A DNA stretch of 64,000 nt from Azophilus sp965220425. GTDB lineage: Bacteria > Pseudomonadota > Gammaproteobacteria > Pseudomonadales > Azotimanducaceae. The translations under genes were made by a program, and so were the position numbers. Positions 38,801 to 47,317 of the stretch are shown here, in pieces; the first letter of the stretch is position 1, and each line of letters opens with the position of its first letter. The notes beneath the pieces are model-generated. The model was not told the DNA's origin and ran no database searches. It worked only from the letters and a program-made list of their open reading frames with translations. The DNA is taken from NCBI GenBank assembly GCA_965220425.1, contig OZ244830.1:2790001-2854000 (forward strand), written 5' to 3'.

Positions 38801-39451
38801 GTGGGCTTCGATTCAGCGCATTACACGACTTTTTCGGCCGATTTAGATGGTCTCGTCCCGCTTACTGAAAGCGAGTGGTTCGACGACGATGCCGCCAGCC
38901 GCCTCGTCGAGTTTATCTCTGTCGCCTGGGATGCCGCCCATCTCGAAGACAACCTCACGTTCCTAGCCAAAAACCTCGCCCCGAGGAGGAGCGAATCCAG
39001 TCGCGATACCATCCGCCGCTATCTTTGCGATACCTTCTACAAGGACCACCTCCAGACCTACAAGAACCGCCCAATCTATTGGCTGTTCAGCAGCGGTAAG
39101 TACAAGGCGTTTCAGTGCCTCGTCTATCTGCACCGCTATAACAAGGGCTCGCTGGCCCGGATGCGTACCGAGTACGTGGTGCCACTTCAGGAACTGATTG
39201 CATCGCGTGTGCGTCAGTTGGATGGAGACATCGCAGTTGCGACTTCGACAGCACGCCGTCGGAAGCTGGAGAAAGAGCGGGGAACACTGGTCAGACAACA
39301 GACGGAGCTTAGGGAATTCGATGAGAAGCTTCGCCACTATGCCGACCGGCGCATCGTCCTCAACCTCGACGATGGCGTCAAGGCCAACTATGGCAAGTTT
39401 GGCGATCTGCTGGCGGCGGTAACGAAAATTACCGGTAAAAAGGCAGGTTAA
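35861..39451 (+). CDS. pglX: BREX adenine-specific DNA methyltransferase PglX (BrxX)
   Basis: 1196 residues. The SAM-binding motif DPACGSGHIL begins at Asp304 and the catalytic motif NPPY is at 480-483, as in N6-adenine methyltransferases. The N-terminal and C-terminal extensions are those of PglX. The enzyme methylates one strand of a non-palindromic site, marking host DNA as self; the C-terminal part sets the recognised sequence, which cannot be read from here. It follows brxC by 17 bp. Its TAA shares one base with the pglZ ATG. No frameshift or phase-variable tract was seen. Confidence 0.93.
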   Translation: MNQGNLKTYAQQARRDFIAAVSDRAAYYGLTASGSEPIGRQGDVVLIGERPFPREVAEKRRRLESWIRVEGFEQTMEAMAYTWFNRFAAIRYMELHDYLEHGYRVLSHPEDREQPEILDHAAEVHLPGLDREKAVELKLDGALDEELYRLILAAQCNALHDTMPFLFERIGDETELLLPINLLHTDSLIRRLVEGVDESAWDEIEIVGWLYQFYISEKKDQVIGKVVKSEDIPAATQLFTPNWIVKYMVQNSLGAQWLATYPDSTLLGQMDYYIQPAEQTAEVSAHLAAIAPSTLDPEALTLIDPACGSGHILVEAYSLIKAIYLERGYRQRDVPKLILEKNLFGLDIDARAAQLAGFAVMMKGRADDRRLFERAVKLNVMAFVNSTGLDAERLAQSIKLADYGLRSDHLTELKRLFKHATTFGSLIRVPASLVSKLSALKRLSKATSHDLFVSNTLSHLGSLVRQAELLVAQYDAVAANPPYMGGRGMNALVKKFAKDHFPDSKSDLFACFVERGYTLAKEFGYNAMVTMESWMFLSSYEKFRNTVLRHHTLRNLAHFPYDGKQPTAMGINFGVAVVSAQNAHVGSYQGHYCCSRHYELADDGVPVTFPTPNERLNIVATDEFKKIPGSPIAYWVSDRLREVFARGTLLGKLVDAKQGLATANNDLFLRRWYEVDHGKCNFDAENRDAAAQSGKKWFPYNKGGEFRRWFGNHEFLVDWERDGHAIRAYGTEGGGRPRSRAQNTDYYFQPSLTWSDVTSGPPSFRVIDCGNIHDVKGMSAFTFHGAGRLLLTGYCNTSIVLAIARATNPTLSFQIGNFTNIPFIEGIPENLSNDVKRNVRRLVYTAGVDWDAYERSWSFQCFPLLTASSEPASSLESSYTSWIAQNRKNIAQMQCLEEENNRLFIDAYGLADELTPDIPIEQTTLTVNPAYRYAGNLTEEEQWTRIRVDTMAELVSYAIGCMMGRYSLDASGLIYAHSGNVGFDSAHYTTFSADLDGLVPLTESEWFDDDAASRLVEFISVAWDAAHLEDNLTFLAKNLAPRRSESSRDTIRRYLCDTFYKDHLQTYKNRPIYWLFSSGKYKAFQCLVYLHRYNKGSLARMRTEYVVPLQELIASRVRQLDGDIAVATSTARRRKLEKERGTLVRQQTELREFDEKLRHYADRRIVLNLDDGVKANYGKFGDLLAAVTKITGKKAG

Positions 39452-42060
39452 TGGATTCGAAGCAAATCACCGATGTCCTGATCCAAGCCTTCGAGGACGA
39501 CGCCCCGCGCATTGTCTTCTGGAACGACCCAGACGGCGAGTTCATTGAGACGTTGCCGTCTATCTCATTGGAAGGTGTCAACGTTCTTCGACTCGACCGG
39601 ATAGGAGTGCTCGAGGCCAAGATACGCATTGAGCAAGACGACGCCGCGGGCCGATACCTTCTGTATTCGCCAACCGAAGAACCCGACTACGAGGATGATT
39701 GGCTGCTTGATATGCGGTTGTACAGCCGGAGTTTTAGAGCCGACCGCGCATCGATCATCCTCCAAGCGCTTGGGTTATCCCATCAGCGCCTCCGCCAGCA
39801 CTTGTCGGCTCGACGGAAGTTTTTCGACAACAAGGAGCGGCTCCACAAACTTGCGAGCCTCACCGTCCCGGAAGATCTGGAACTCGATCTCGACCGCAAG
39901 ATGCTCGCTGTCGTCGCAAAGGCTGACCAGCCCGAGCTGCACAATATCGTCCGCACGGTGTTTCATGCCATGGCGGACGGAGACACACTAAACTTGGGAA
40001 CGTTTCCGCCCACGTGGAAACAGATCGAGAAATTTGAACTCGATGGTCCTTTCTGGGCCATGGTCCGGGAAGAATTCGGATATGGCGAAGATAGCCCTAA
40101 GCTTCTGAACCTTCTTTTACGACTCTTCGTATCGGATTTCGGCCACTACCTACGCGAGGAAATTCCCACCTCCCTTCGGAACTTCCAATTGTCTGCACGG
40201 GGCAAGAATAACGCCGTGGTTTGTTTGGACCAGTGGCGGGACAGCAATAGCAAGGCGAGTAGCTATAATTTGCTGTCCGAGGAGGTCGCTACGATCCTTT
40301 ATCTTGAAGACCACTTGAGTGACTGCGAAGTCGAGGACCTTCTTGATGTGCCTACCTTTCTCGATGTGGAGAAGCAAATTGTCCAAGGACTACTCGAACG
40401 GGTGTCCTCGGCGGGCGAAGCGATTGATCCAGATGCCATCGGCCGCGTGGTGGCCCGCAGGCAGGCGGGCCATTGGATATCCTCGGGTTCCGTAAGGGAG
40501 AACCAGCGAAAGGCGCGGTTCGCTGTTTACGAGGCATTGGCGGTAGCCGCAACGTTTCTGCATCGGTGCCATGAGTATGCGGCTGGCTTCGACGTCGCTG
40601 ATATCAGCGAGATGTACAAGAGCTACGAAGACGGGTTGTTTCGCTTTGATCAGCTATACCGGCATTTCTGCGAAAACGCCGACTTGGCCGCCGCTCAAGG
40701 CTGGGACATGCTGAAACCGCTTCGAGAGGAAATCGAAGCCAGCTACTGCAATGGGTATCTCGCCAACCTCGCGCTGGCCTGGGGCCAGTTCGTGGAGTCT
40801 GAGTTGCACGACCGATGGTCCATCGGTGGCGTCCAGAACCAGTATGCGTTCTTTAACCGGCAGGTGCGGCCATGGCTGGAAGGAGGCGACAAACGGCGTG
40901 CCTTCGTCATCATCAGCGATGCCATGCGCTATGAGGTCGCCGATGAGTTGACGTCGCATCTTAATGGTACCTACCGGATTCAGGCCCAGTTGTCGTCGCA
41001 GCTGGGTGTTCTGCCGTCCTACACGTCTTTAGGTATGGCAAGCCTCCTCCCGCATCGGGTCCTTGAGTACACGGACCGGGGCGCCGTGCTGTGCGACGGA
41101 CGGCCGACGGCCTCCCTTGAACAGCGCAACGAGATTTTGAGCACTGTGGGAGGCATGGCGATCAAGGCCGATCAGTTACTGGCTCTTAAGAAGGAAGCGG
41201 GACGCGAACGGGTAGCCGGTAAGCGTCTTGTCTACATCTACCATGACGAGATTGACGCGCGCGGCGACAAGGCGTCCACAGAGGGAGACACCTTCGACGC
41301 CGCCCGCAAGACCATTCAGGAAATCTCCCATCTAGTCCGCTATGTGGTCAACAACCTGAATGGAAACTATGTTGTTATCACCGCCGATCACGGCTTCCTG
41401 TTCACCGAGACGGCGCCAGACGAGCCCGAAAAGAGCAAGCTCGACCACAAGCCCAACGGCGCCGTTATCGCGAAGAAGCGATACCTGTTGGGTTACGATC
41501 TGCCCGCCCACGATCACGTATGGCGCGGCGAAACCGCGGTGACCGCCAAGGCGGCGGGTGGGATGGCGTTCTGGATCCCCAAGGGCATCAACCGCTTCCA
41601 TTTCGCAGGCGGCGCCCGATTTGTTCACGGCGGAGCGATGCCCCAGGAGATTGTCGTGCCGGTGATCAAGGTGAAGCACGTAAAGGATAAGGGTGCCCGG
41701 GATAAGACTCAGATCAAGCAAGTCACCATTCACGTGCTTGGCAACAAACACAAGATCACCGCAGCGACGCACCGCTTCAACCTTGTTCAGATGGAACCGG
41801 TGGGGGAGCGAGCCAAGGCCGTCACTCTCAAGGTGGCCGTATACGATGGCGACGAGCCCGTGACCAGTATCGAGACCGTGACCTTCGACAGCACGTCGGC
41901 GAACTTGGATGGCCGCCAAAAGTCCGTCATCCTGACGCTACGAGACCGGCAGTACGACAAGCGCGCCCCCTATCGGTTGCTCCTTCGCGACGCCAACACG
42001 GGCGTCGAGCAGGGCAGTGTTGACGTAGTGATTGACCGAGCGATTGCCGATGACTTCTGA
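39451..42060 (+). CDS. pglZ: BREX protein PglZ, alkaline-phosphatase superfamily
   Basis: 869 residues. The metal-binding core is recognisable in FVIISDAMRYEV (Asp490) and VVITADHGFLFTE (Asp646, His647), with a further KPNGAVIAKKRYLLG segment and a beta-rich C-terminus. PglZ proteins are required for BREX; metal-dependent nuclease or phosphodiesterase activity has been proposed or shown for some homologues. The gene overlaps pglX by one base and brxL by 11 bases, so translation is coupled. Confidence 0.93.
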   Translation: MDSKQITDVLIQAFEDDAPRIVFWNDPDGEFIETLPSISLEGVNVLRLDRIGVLEAKIRIEQDDAAGRYLLYSPTEEPDYEDDWLLDMRLYSRSFRADRASIILQALGLSHQRLRQHLSARRKFFDNKERLHKLASLTVPEDLELDLDRKMLAVVAKADQPELHNIVRTVFHAMADGDTLNLGTFPPTWKQIEKFELDGPFWAMVREEFGYGEDSPKLLNLLLRLFVSDFGHYLREEIPTSLRNFQLSARGKNNAVVCLDQWRDSNSKASSYNLLSEEVATILYLEDHLSDCEVEDLLDVPTFLDVEKQIVQGLLERVSSAGEAIDPDAIGRVVARRQAGHWISSGSVRENQRKARFAVYEALAVAATFLHRCHEYAAGFDVADISEMYKSYEDGLFRFDQLYRHFCENADLAAAQGWDMLKPLREEIEASYCNGYLANLALAWGQFVESELHDRWSIGGVQNQYAFFNRQVRPWLEGGDKRRAFVIISDAMRYEVADELTSHLNGTYRIQAQLSSQLGVLPSYTSLGMASLLPHRVLEYTDRGAVLCDGRPTASLEQRNEILSTVGGMAIKADQLLALKKEAGRERVAGKRLVYIYHDEIDARGDKASTEGDTFDAARKTIQEISHLVRYVVNNLNGNYVVITADHGFLFTETAPDEPEKSKLDHKPNGAVIAKKRYLLGYDLPAHDHVWRGETAVTAKAAGGMAFWIPKGINRFHFAGGARFVHGGAMPQEIVVPVIKVKHVKDKGARDKTQIKQVTIHVLGNKHKITAATHRFNLVQMEPVGERAKAVTLKVAVYDGDEPVTSIETVTFDSTSANLDGRQKSVILTLRDRQYDKRAPYRLLLRDANTGVEQGSVDVVIDRAIADDF

Positions 42061-44098
42061 AACAACCGCCAACGATTCGAGCCTGGACCATTTGCTCAAC
42101 CTTCACTTTGCAGGACGCGTGGTACGCAAGGACTTGACGAAGCTCGTCAAGGAAGGTGCGAATGTGCCGGTCTACGTGCTGGAGTATCTGCTTGGGAATT
42201 ACTGTGCCTCTGACGACCCCATCGTCATCGAGGACGGACTCGGTACGGTGAAGCGCGTTCTGGCCGAAAATTACGTTCGGCCGGACGAAGCCGAAAAGGT
42301 CAAATCCACGATCCGTGAACGCGGCAGTCTCAAGGTCATCGACAAGGTTACCGTGAAGCTCAACGAGAAGCGGGACGTGTACGAAGCGCTGCTCTCGAAT
42401 CTCGGCACGAAGGGCATCGAGATCAAGGCCAGCACCGTCAAGCAGTTCGAAAAACTGCTGGCCGGCGGTATATGGTGCATCGTGACCCTGCGGTATTTCT
42501 TCGAGGAAGGGCAAAAGGGCTCTCCCTTTTTCATCGAAGTGCTGAAGCCCATTCAAATGCCGAACATGGACATGGATGAACTGTTCGAAGGGCGGCGGCA
42601 TTTTACCGAAGCGCAGTGGATTGACATCCTGCTGCGGTCTTGTGGCTACGAGCCAACGCAGTTCGAGGAGCGTACGAAGTGGCATTTGTTGTGCCGTGTT
42701 TTGCCGCTGATAGAGAACAACTACAACGTCTGCGAGTTGGGTCCGAGGAGTACCGGAAAGAGCCACATCTACAAGGAAATCAGCCCGAACAGCATTCTCA
42801 TCTCGGGCGGCCAGACTACGGTCGCAAATCTCTTCTACAACTTGGCCAGGCGCACGGTGGGGCTCGTTGGTTTGTGGGACGTAGTGGCCTTCGATGAGGT
42901 GGCCGGAATCAACTTTAAGGACAACGACGGCGTTCAGATCATGAAGGACTTCATGGCGTCCGGTTCCTTCGCTCGTGGCCGGGACCAGATCAACGCCTAC
43001 GCTTCGATGGTTTTCGTGGGCAACATCAATCAGCCGGTGGATACGTTGGTCAAGACCAGTCATCTGCTGGCGCCGTTCCCCGAGGCCATGATCGACTCTG
43101 CATTCTTCGACCGTTTTCATGCCTATATCCCGGGCTGGGAGGTCCCGAAGATGCGGCCAGAGTACTTCACGAACCAGTATGGGCTTATCGTCGATTATCT
43201 GGCTGAGTTCCTGCGCGAGATGCGCAAACGCAACTTCGGCGATGCGATCAACAAATATTTCACGCTCGGACGGGATCTGAATCAACGGGACACCATCGCG
43301 GTCAAGCACACCGTCTCCGGTTTGCTGAAACTTCTGTATCCAAACGAGACGTACGACAAGGAAGCGGTGCGGCGATGCTTGGAATACGCCCTTGAGGCGC
43401 GGCGAAGGGTCAAGGAGCAGTTAAAGAAGATCGGTGGGATGGAGTTTTACGACGTCCACTTTTCCTATGTTGACCAGGACACCATGGAGGAACGGTTCAT
43501 CAGCGTTCCTGAGCAGGGTGGCGGTACTCTGATACCAGACGGCCCGTTGAACCCAGGCGTACTTCATACCATTGCGATGGGGAGCAACGGGCACCTCGGT
43601 GTCTACCGAATCGAGACGCAGGTCGCCGCCGGGAACGGCAAGCTCACCATGTCGGGATTGGGTTCAAATTCCGCGGCAAGGGAGAGTATTCGCATAGGTT
43701 TTGACAATTTCAAAGTCAATGCCGCTTCCGTCAGCGCCTCGGCAAAACCGGGTAACCACAACTTTCAGTTGCACGTGGTCGAACTCCAAAACTCTGGGCC
43801 GACCACGGCCATGACGCTTGCCACGTTCGTAGCCCTGTGTTCAAGTATCATGGGCAAGCCACTGCAACCTCAGATGGTCGTATTGGGGAGTATGAGCCTC
43901 GGCGGCAGCATCATCCCGGTTGAAAGTCTGGCCGAGTCACTTCAGGCAGCGTTTGACGCCGGCGCGAAAAGAATCCTGCTTCCCATGGCAAGTGTAGGGG
44001 ATGTCCCAACCGTCCCCGGTGAATTATTCGCGAAGTTTCAGACCAGCTTTTACTCGGATCCTCGGGATGCAGCGTTCAAGAGTCTTGGGGTCGATTAG
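42050..44098 (+). CDS. brxL: BREX protein BrxL (AAA+ with Lon-like C-terminal domain)
   Basis: 682 residues from the ATG at 42,050, which overlaps the pglZ end; a TTG at 42,032 is less likely. Walker A, GPRSTGKS, has Lys237, and Walker B, VVAFDEVAGI, is near 281. The C-terminal domain aligns with Lon proteases, but the nucleophile position (Lon GPSAG) is Thr585 in GPTTAM and the Lon lysine position (LKEK) reads LAES, so proteolysis looks unlikely. BrxL homologues form DNA-binding ring assemblies needed for phage defence but not for methylation. It is the last gene of the operon and marks this as type 1 BREX. Confidence 0.93.
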   Translation: MTSETTANDSSLDHLLNLHFAGRVVRKDLTKLVKEGANVPVYVLEYLLGNYCASDDPIVIEDGLGTVKRVLAENYVRPDEAEKVKSTIRERGSLKVIDKVTVKLNEKRDVYEALLSNLGTKGIEIKASTVKQFEKLLAGGIWCIVTLRYFFEEGQKGSPFFIEVLKPIQMPNMDMDELFEGRRHFTEAQWIDILLRSCGYEPTQFEERTKWHLLCRVLPLIENNYNVCELGPRSTGKSHIYKEISPNSILISGGQTTVANLFYNLARRTVGLVGLWDVVAFDEVAGINFKDNDGVQIMKDFMASGSFARGRDQINAYASMVFVGNINQPVDTLVKTSHLLAPFPEAMIDSAFFDRFHAYIPGWEVPKMRPEYFTNQYGLIVDYLAEFLREMRKRNFGDAINKYFTLGRDLNQRDTIAVKHTVSGLLKLLYPNETYDKEAVRRCLEYALEARRRVKEQLKKIGGMEFYDVHFSYVDQDTMEERFISVPEQGGGTLIPDGPLNPGVLHTIAMGSNGHLGVYRIETQVAAGNGKLTMSGLGSNSAARESIRIGFDNFKVNAASVSASAKPGNHNFQLHVVELQNSGPTTAMTLATFVALCSSIMGKPLQPQMVVLGSMSLGGSIIPVESLAESLQAAFDAGAKRILLPMASVGDVPTVPGELFAKFQTSFYSDPRDAAFKSLGVD

Positions 44099-44252
44099 TT
44101 GATCCATTTTCTCGCAGAGGAATAACTCGTCATGGAAGGAGAACTTTCCGGAAATCTTGCTGCATCGTCCGCAGTCGCTACCAACGGCGTGAAGTTGCAT
44201 TAGAACCACCGGTTTGAAGTTGTCGTTTTTCGGGAAAGCTTGTTGACGGTGG

Positions 44253-44411
44253 TCACGATTCGGGGTTGGCGTCTTTCATCCTGAATTTTTTGCCCTCTAT
44301 GACCACTGTTTCCGCATGGTGGAGCAGACGGTAGAGGACGGCGGAAGTCAGCATTGCATCGTTGTTGCAGATTCCGGGCCATTTTCGGTAGACGCGATTA
44401 GTCGTGATTAT
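44253..44411 (-). pseudogene. IS21 helper ATPase IstB, C-terminal remnant
   Basis: The minus strand reads IITTNRVYRKWPGICNNDAM and LYRLLHHAETVVIEGKKFRM, then TGA: the usual end of IstB. The ATPase core is missing. It lies between the BREX end and the right direct repeat and is cut at about 44,411. Confidence 0.7.
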
Positions 44412-44436
44412 GTGGAATCAAGAGTCAAGCGCCGTT

Positions 44437-44871
44437 CTCCTGGCGGGTGAAGACGTAGATTGAGCGCCGCCGCGCGGCGTAGGTGGTGGGCGAAACGATC
44501 GAAAAGAACACGGGGTCTTCCGCGTACTCGCGCATCGACAGAATCCACATGCGCACCCCGTACTCCGCCATGAGCCGGGGCAGCACGCCTTCGAGGCGCA
44601 GCCTCAGCCAATCCTGCCGCTCCACGGCCTGTTCCCGCAGGGTCGGCAGCGGATGGATACGTGCCGGCACGTCCGCGGGGACGTAGACGGGCTTGTCGGC
44701 AACCAGGTCGCCGGTTGCGGCGGTGGCTATCGCCAGCATCAGGAACGCAGCGCCCTGGCAGCGACGCCGGGCCCGGCAACCCGGGCGCCGGCCGGGGTCG
44801 ATTGCTGGACGAAACGCGAGCTGCGGAAGGTACGTGGCCATGCCGAACCAATGGTATCCGAACACCAGCAC
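44437..44871 (-). pseudogene. M24 peptidase, N-terminal fragment (copy 3)
   Basis: About 145 codons matching the exported N-terminal part of the two complete copies, ending abruptly near 44,437 at the left edge of the direct repeat. The metal-binding domain is absent. Confidence 0.8.
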
Positions 44872-45259
44872 GATGCGTCAACGAAGCGGGCAGACCCTTT
44901 TCTGACTGTGCCGAAAGTTTGCCACACACGCCGGTCGAGAGTTCCGATGCCAGCCTGACCGCGGCGGCAGTGGGCGGATAGGAAGAACCAATGCGCTTTT
45001 CCTGTGAATCGGCATGTATCGAGCCTCAGCCCATCGAATTGACGAGGTTCCGGGGAGCTGCGAAGGGCTGATGGGCGTGTGGTTTCTTCGCGACAAGAGT
45101 AATCGAGGCGAGTTTATGTTTGGATTCCAGGGACCGAGACGCAGATGGGCGTCAGGCGTTCCTCGAGAGCTGGGAGAACCTGTACTGTTGTGGTGGAGAC
45201 CGTCAGCGTGCCGTTTGAGCCGTTCCCGAAGCGGCCGGCGAAGCGGCTGATCGACGAGG

Positions 45260-45592
45260 TCAGGCGGCGTGCTTGTCGATGAAGTTTTTCAGGTCGGCCA
45301 TGGACTCCTCGTAACACTGAACCAGGAAAAAATGGCTGGCCTGTTCGTAGATCCGGAGTTTGCAGTTGGGGACCCGTTCTTCGATCACTCTCGAGGCGTC
45401 GGCCGCACAGAGCACGTCCTGCCCGCCCGCCATCACGAGGGTCGGGCATTTCACCTGGTGCAGGCGGTCCAGCGCGTCGTGGGTGAGGCAGGCGTGGGTG
45501 GCATTCGAGTAGCCGTGGACGGGCCCGGAAGCGTTCGTCAGCCTCTTCTCGAAAGCGTCGAACTGTTCCTGGTGCTCGTTGAAATAGGGCGG
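45260..45592 (-). pseudogene. Alpha/beta hydrolase, C-terminal fragment (copy 3)
   Basis: Counterpart of 29,742-30,074 within the right direct repeat. It keeps the acid and histidine regions but lacks the nucleophile half. Confidence 0.8.
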
Positions 45593-45973
45593 CACGATTA
45601 CCTCGACTTCGAGCCCGCCGAAGCGCTCGACCAACTGATCGGCGCGTCCATCCACTATCGCATCGCCATCGGGCCCAACGCCGGCAAGAAGGCGTTGACC
45701 CTGCGCACCGTCCCGGCTCGGCTGGAGCCGTTCGCGTCAACTTTGCTCGCCAGGCAACCGGGTTTTTCCCTGCACGCCGCAACCCGCTGCGAGGCCAACC
45801 AACGTGACAAGCTCGAAAAACTCTGCCGTTACATCACCCGACCCGCCATCGCCAACGAACGGCTCTCGATGAACGAACGTGAGCCAGTCATCGATCGGTT
45901 CAAGCAGCCCTTCCGCGACGGCACGACGCAGGTCGTGCTCGATCCACTCGAACCGCCTGAGGCCCTCTTGTGA
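45593..45973 (+). pseudogene. IS91-family (Y2) transposase fragment
   Basis: Counterpart of 30,075-30,455: LDFEPAEALDQLIGASIHYR through PFRDGTTQVVLDPLE, with the same ends. It lies within the right direct repeat. Confidence 0.75.
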
Positions 45974-46202
45974 GCGCAACCCTGGAAAACCGGTGCGCGC
46001 GGCGTTCCAGCTCTTCGCAACCATCGAAATCCCAGTCCGCGCCTGTCCGCACAGGCTCCAATCGAGCCCCTCGACATCCAATCGTACTTGCCTCCAAGAA
46101 CGTTTCGGATGGATATTCTTCCTATGCACAGACCATAGACTACCGGCGCCCAGGGTCAATCGTGGATGAAGCGGCGATTGCACACAACCATGGGCGCGAA
46201 CA

Positions 46203-46517
46203 GAGGTGGTCGGGTTTGTTTAGACAGGTTGAGGGCGAAGCTAAGATAGTTTCCGACTGGTTTTTTGCCCTCGTTGAAGCCGTATCGTCCGGCATGTCCG
46301 GTCCGCCGTCAACTCCTTCGCGGCAGGCGCTGGAAAGCCTTGCCTGGGGGTGCCGTGCCTTGCGCTCCGGGAGCGAAGCGACCGGAGCGCAAGGCACGGC
46401 ACCGCGAAACGCGGGGGGGTCAGCCGGCGGCGATCGGCAGGTGAGCCGCCCGTCCGGCGAAGTAGACTTCGGCGGGCGTCTTTCCCGCGAAGACCAGGTG
46501 CGGCCTCCGGTGATTGT
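46203..46517 (-). pseudogene. IS3 element, 3'-end remnant
   Basis: Matches 54,604-54,919, the left terminus and OrfB 3' end of the IS3 element there. The minus strand gives HRRPHLVFAGKTPAEVYFAG and a stop near 46,420. Everything upstream of that part of OrfB is missing, so this is a one-ended scar. Confidence 0.75.
46349..46403. repeat. Perfect 20-bp stem hairpin in the IS3 end
   Basis: GGTGCCGTGCCTTGCGCTCC at 46,349-46,368 is exactly complementary to 46,384-46,403, with a 15-base loop. The equivalent in the longer IS3 copy (54,750-54,804) has a 17-bp stem. There is no T-tract. It lies between the OrfB stop and the element end. Confidence 0.75.
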
Positions 46518-46549
46518 ACAACTCGATTCTCGAACACCCACAGTACTAC

Positions 46550-46781
46550 TGAGCGCAGGATTCTCTACGAGTTTCACCCCTGGGGTGGGCGGGATGTTTT
46601 CGTTGACGATGTGTTTGCCAAGGCGGGTTTTCCCACAGCCCGCTGTCACCTATGCGGTAGCGCGTCAAATCCTCTGCGTGAGGTGCCTCTGTGGATGTTT
46701 GATCGGGCGTCATGCTCGACGGTCCGCAGACTCGAGCGTCCGCAAGTCGATTTGACGGCGCTCCCCTCTCTGCCAACATGA
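46550..46781 (+). pseudogene. Short IS-associated open frame, fragment
   Basis: The plus strand reads RILYEFHPWGGRDVFVDDVF and VPLWMFDRASC, resembling small proteins (DUF5372-like) that accompany some transposases. It lacks a credible start because the IS3 scar joins it at about 46,518. The assignment is weak. Confidence 0.35.
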
Positions 46782-46834
46782 CTGAGACACCGGCATCCTT
46801 TGGAATTACTGTAGGGCGGTGGAGGTGAAAACCG

Positions 46835-47317
46835 ATGACCGCAGAGAGAGACTCGATGACATTGAATGAGATTTCCTATTCGGCCCTGGGGGTCGAGGAG
46901 CGTAGCGACGAGGCCCCCAGGGCCGGCCGCGCCAGAACGACGCCAGACCCGGAGGTCGTGGCCAAGCCGAAGCGGCGCCAGTTCACGGCGCGGTATCGGC
47001 TGCGGATCCTTGAGGAGGCGGATCGCTGCACACAGCCCGGCGAGGTGGGCCGCCTGCTTCGCCGCGAAGGGCTGTACAGCTCGCATCTGACGACTTGGCG
47101 CAGGGCGCGGCGCAAGGGCTCGCTACGGGAGTTGGCCGCGAAGAAGCGCGGCGCGAAACCGGCCCAACGCAACCCGCTGGCTGCGAAGGTGCGCGCGCTG
47201 GAGGCGAAAGTGGTTCGCCTGGAGCACGAGTTGCACACCGCGCACACGATCCTGGACGTGCAGGGAAAAGTTGCCGGGCTGCTGGGATTGAACCTCGAAC
47301 ACGCAACGCGCTCCTGA
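46835..47317 (+). CDS. IS3-type transposase OrfA (helix-turn-helix)
   Basis: 160 residues from the ATG at 46,835 with GGAGGTG upstream. It contains a KRRQFTARYRLRILEEADRC helix-turn-helix segment and a C-terminal coiled-coil stretch (AAKVRALEAKVVRLEHELH). It binds the element ends. Its TGA overlaps the OrfB ATG (TGATG), so OrfB is translated by coupling rather than by a slippery heptamer. Confidence 0.82.
   Translation: MTAERDSMTLNEISYSALGVEERSDEAPRAGRARTTPDPEVVAKPKRRQFTARYRLRILEEADRCTQPGEVGRLLRREGLYSSHLTTWRRARRKGSLRELAAKKRGAKPAQRNPLAAKVRALEAKVVRLEHELHTAHTILDVQGKVAGLLGLNLEHATRS

Larger units (their letters stand above)
44437..46129. repeat. Right direct repeat bracketing the BREX block (about 1.69 kb)
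   Basis: Same order and orientation as 28,919-30,611: M24 5' fragment, repeat R, hydrolase C-terminal fragment, Y2 transposase fragment, end motif (here GGATATTCTTCCTATGC at 46,111-46,127). The unique sequence between the two copies is 30,612-44,436, that is, the BREX operon plus an IstB remnant. Confidence 0.85.

Noticed and set aside
41927..43309. 460-codon minus-strand open frame across pglZ/brxL
   Set aside because: Antisense to two conserved BREX genes; composition of a shadow.
31068..44098. Type 2 BREX/Pgl system
   Set aside because: No PglW kinase or BrxD; BrxA, BrxB, BrxC and BrxL mark type 1.
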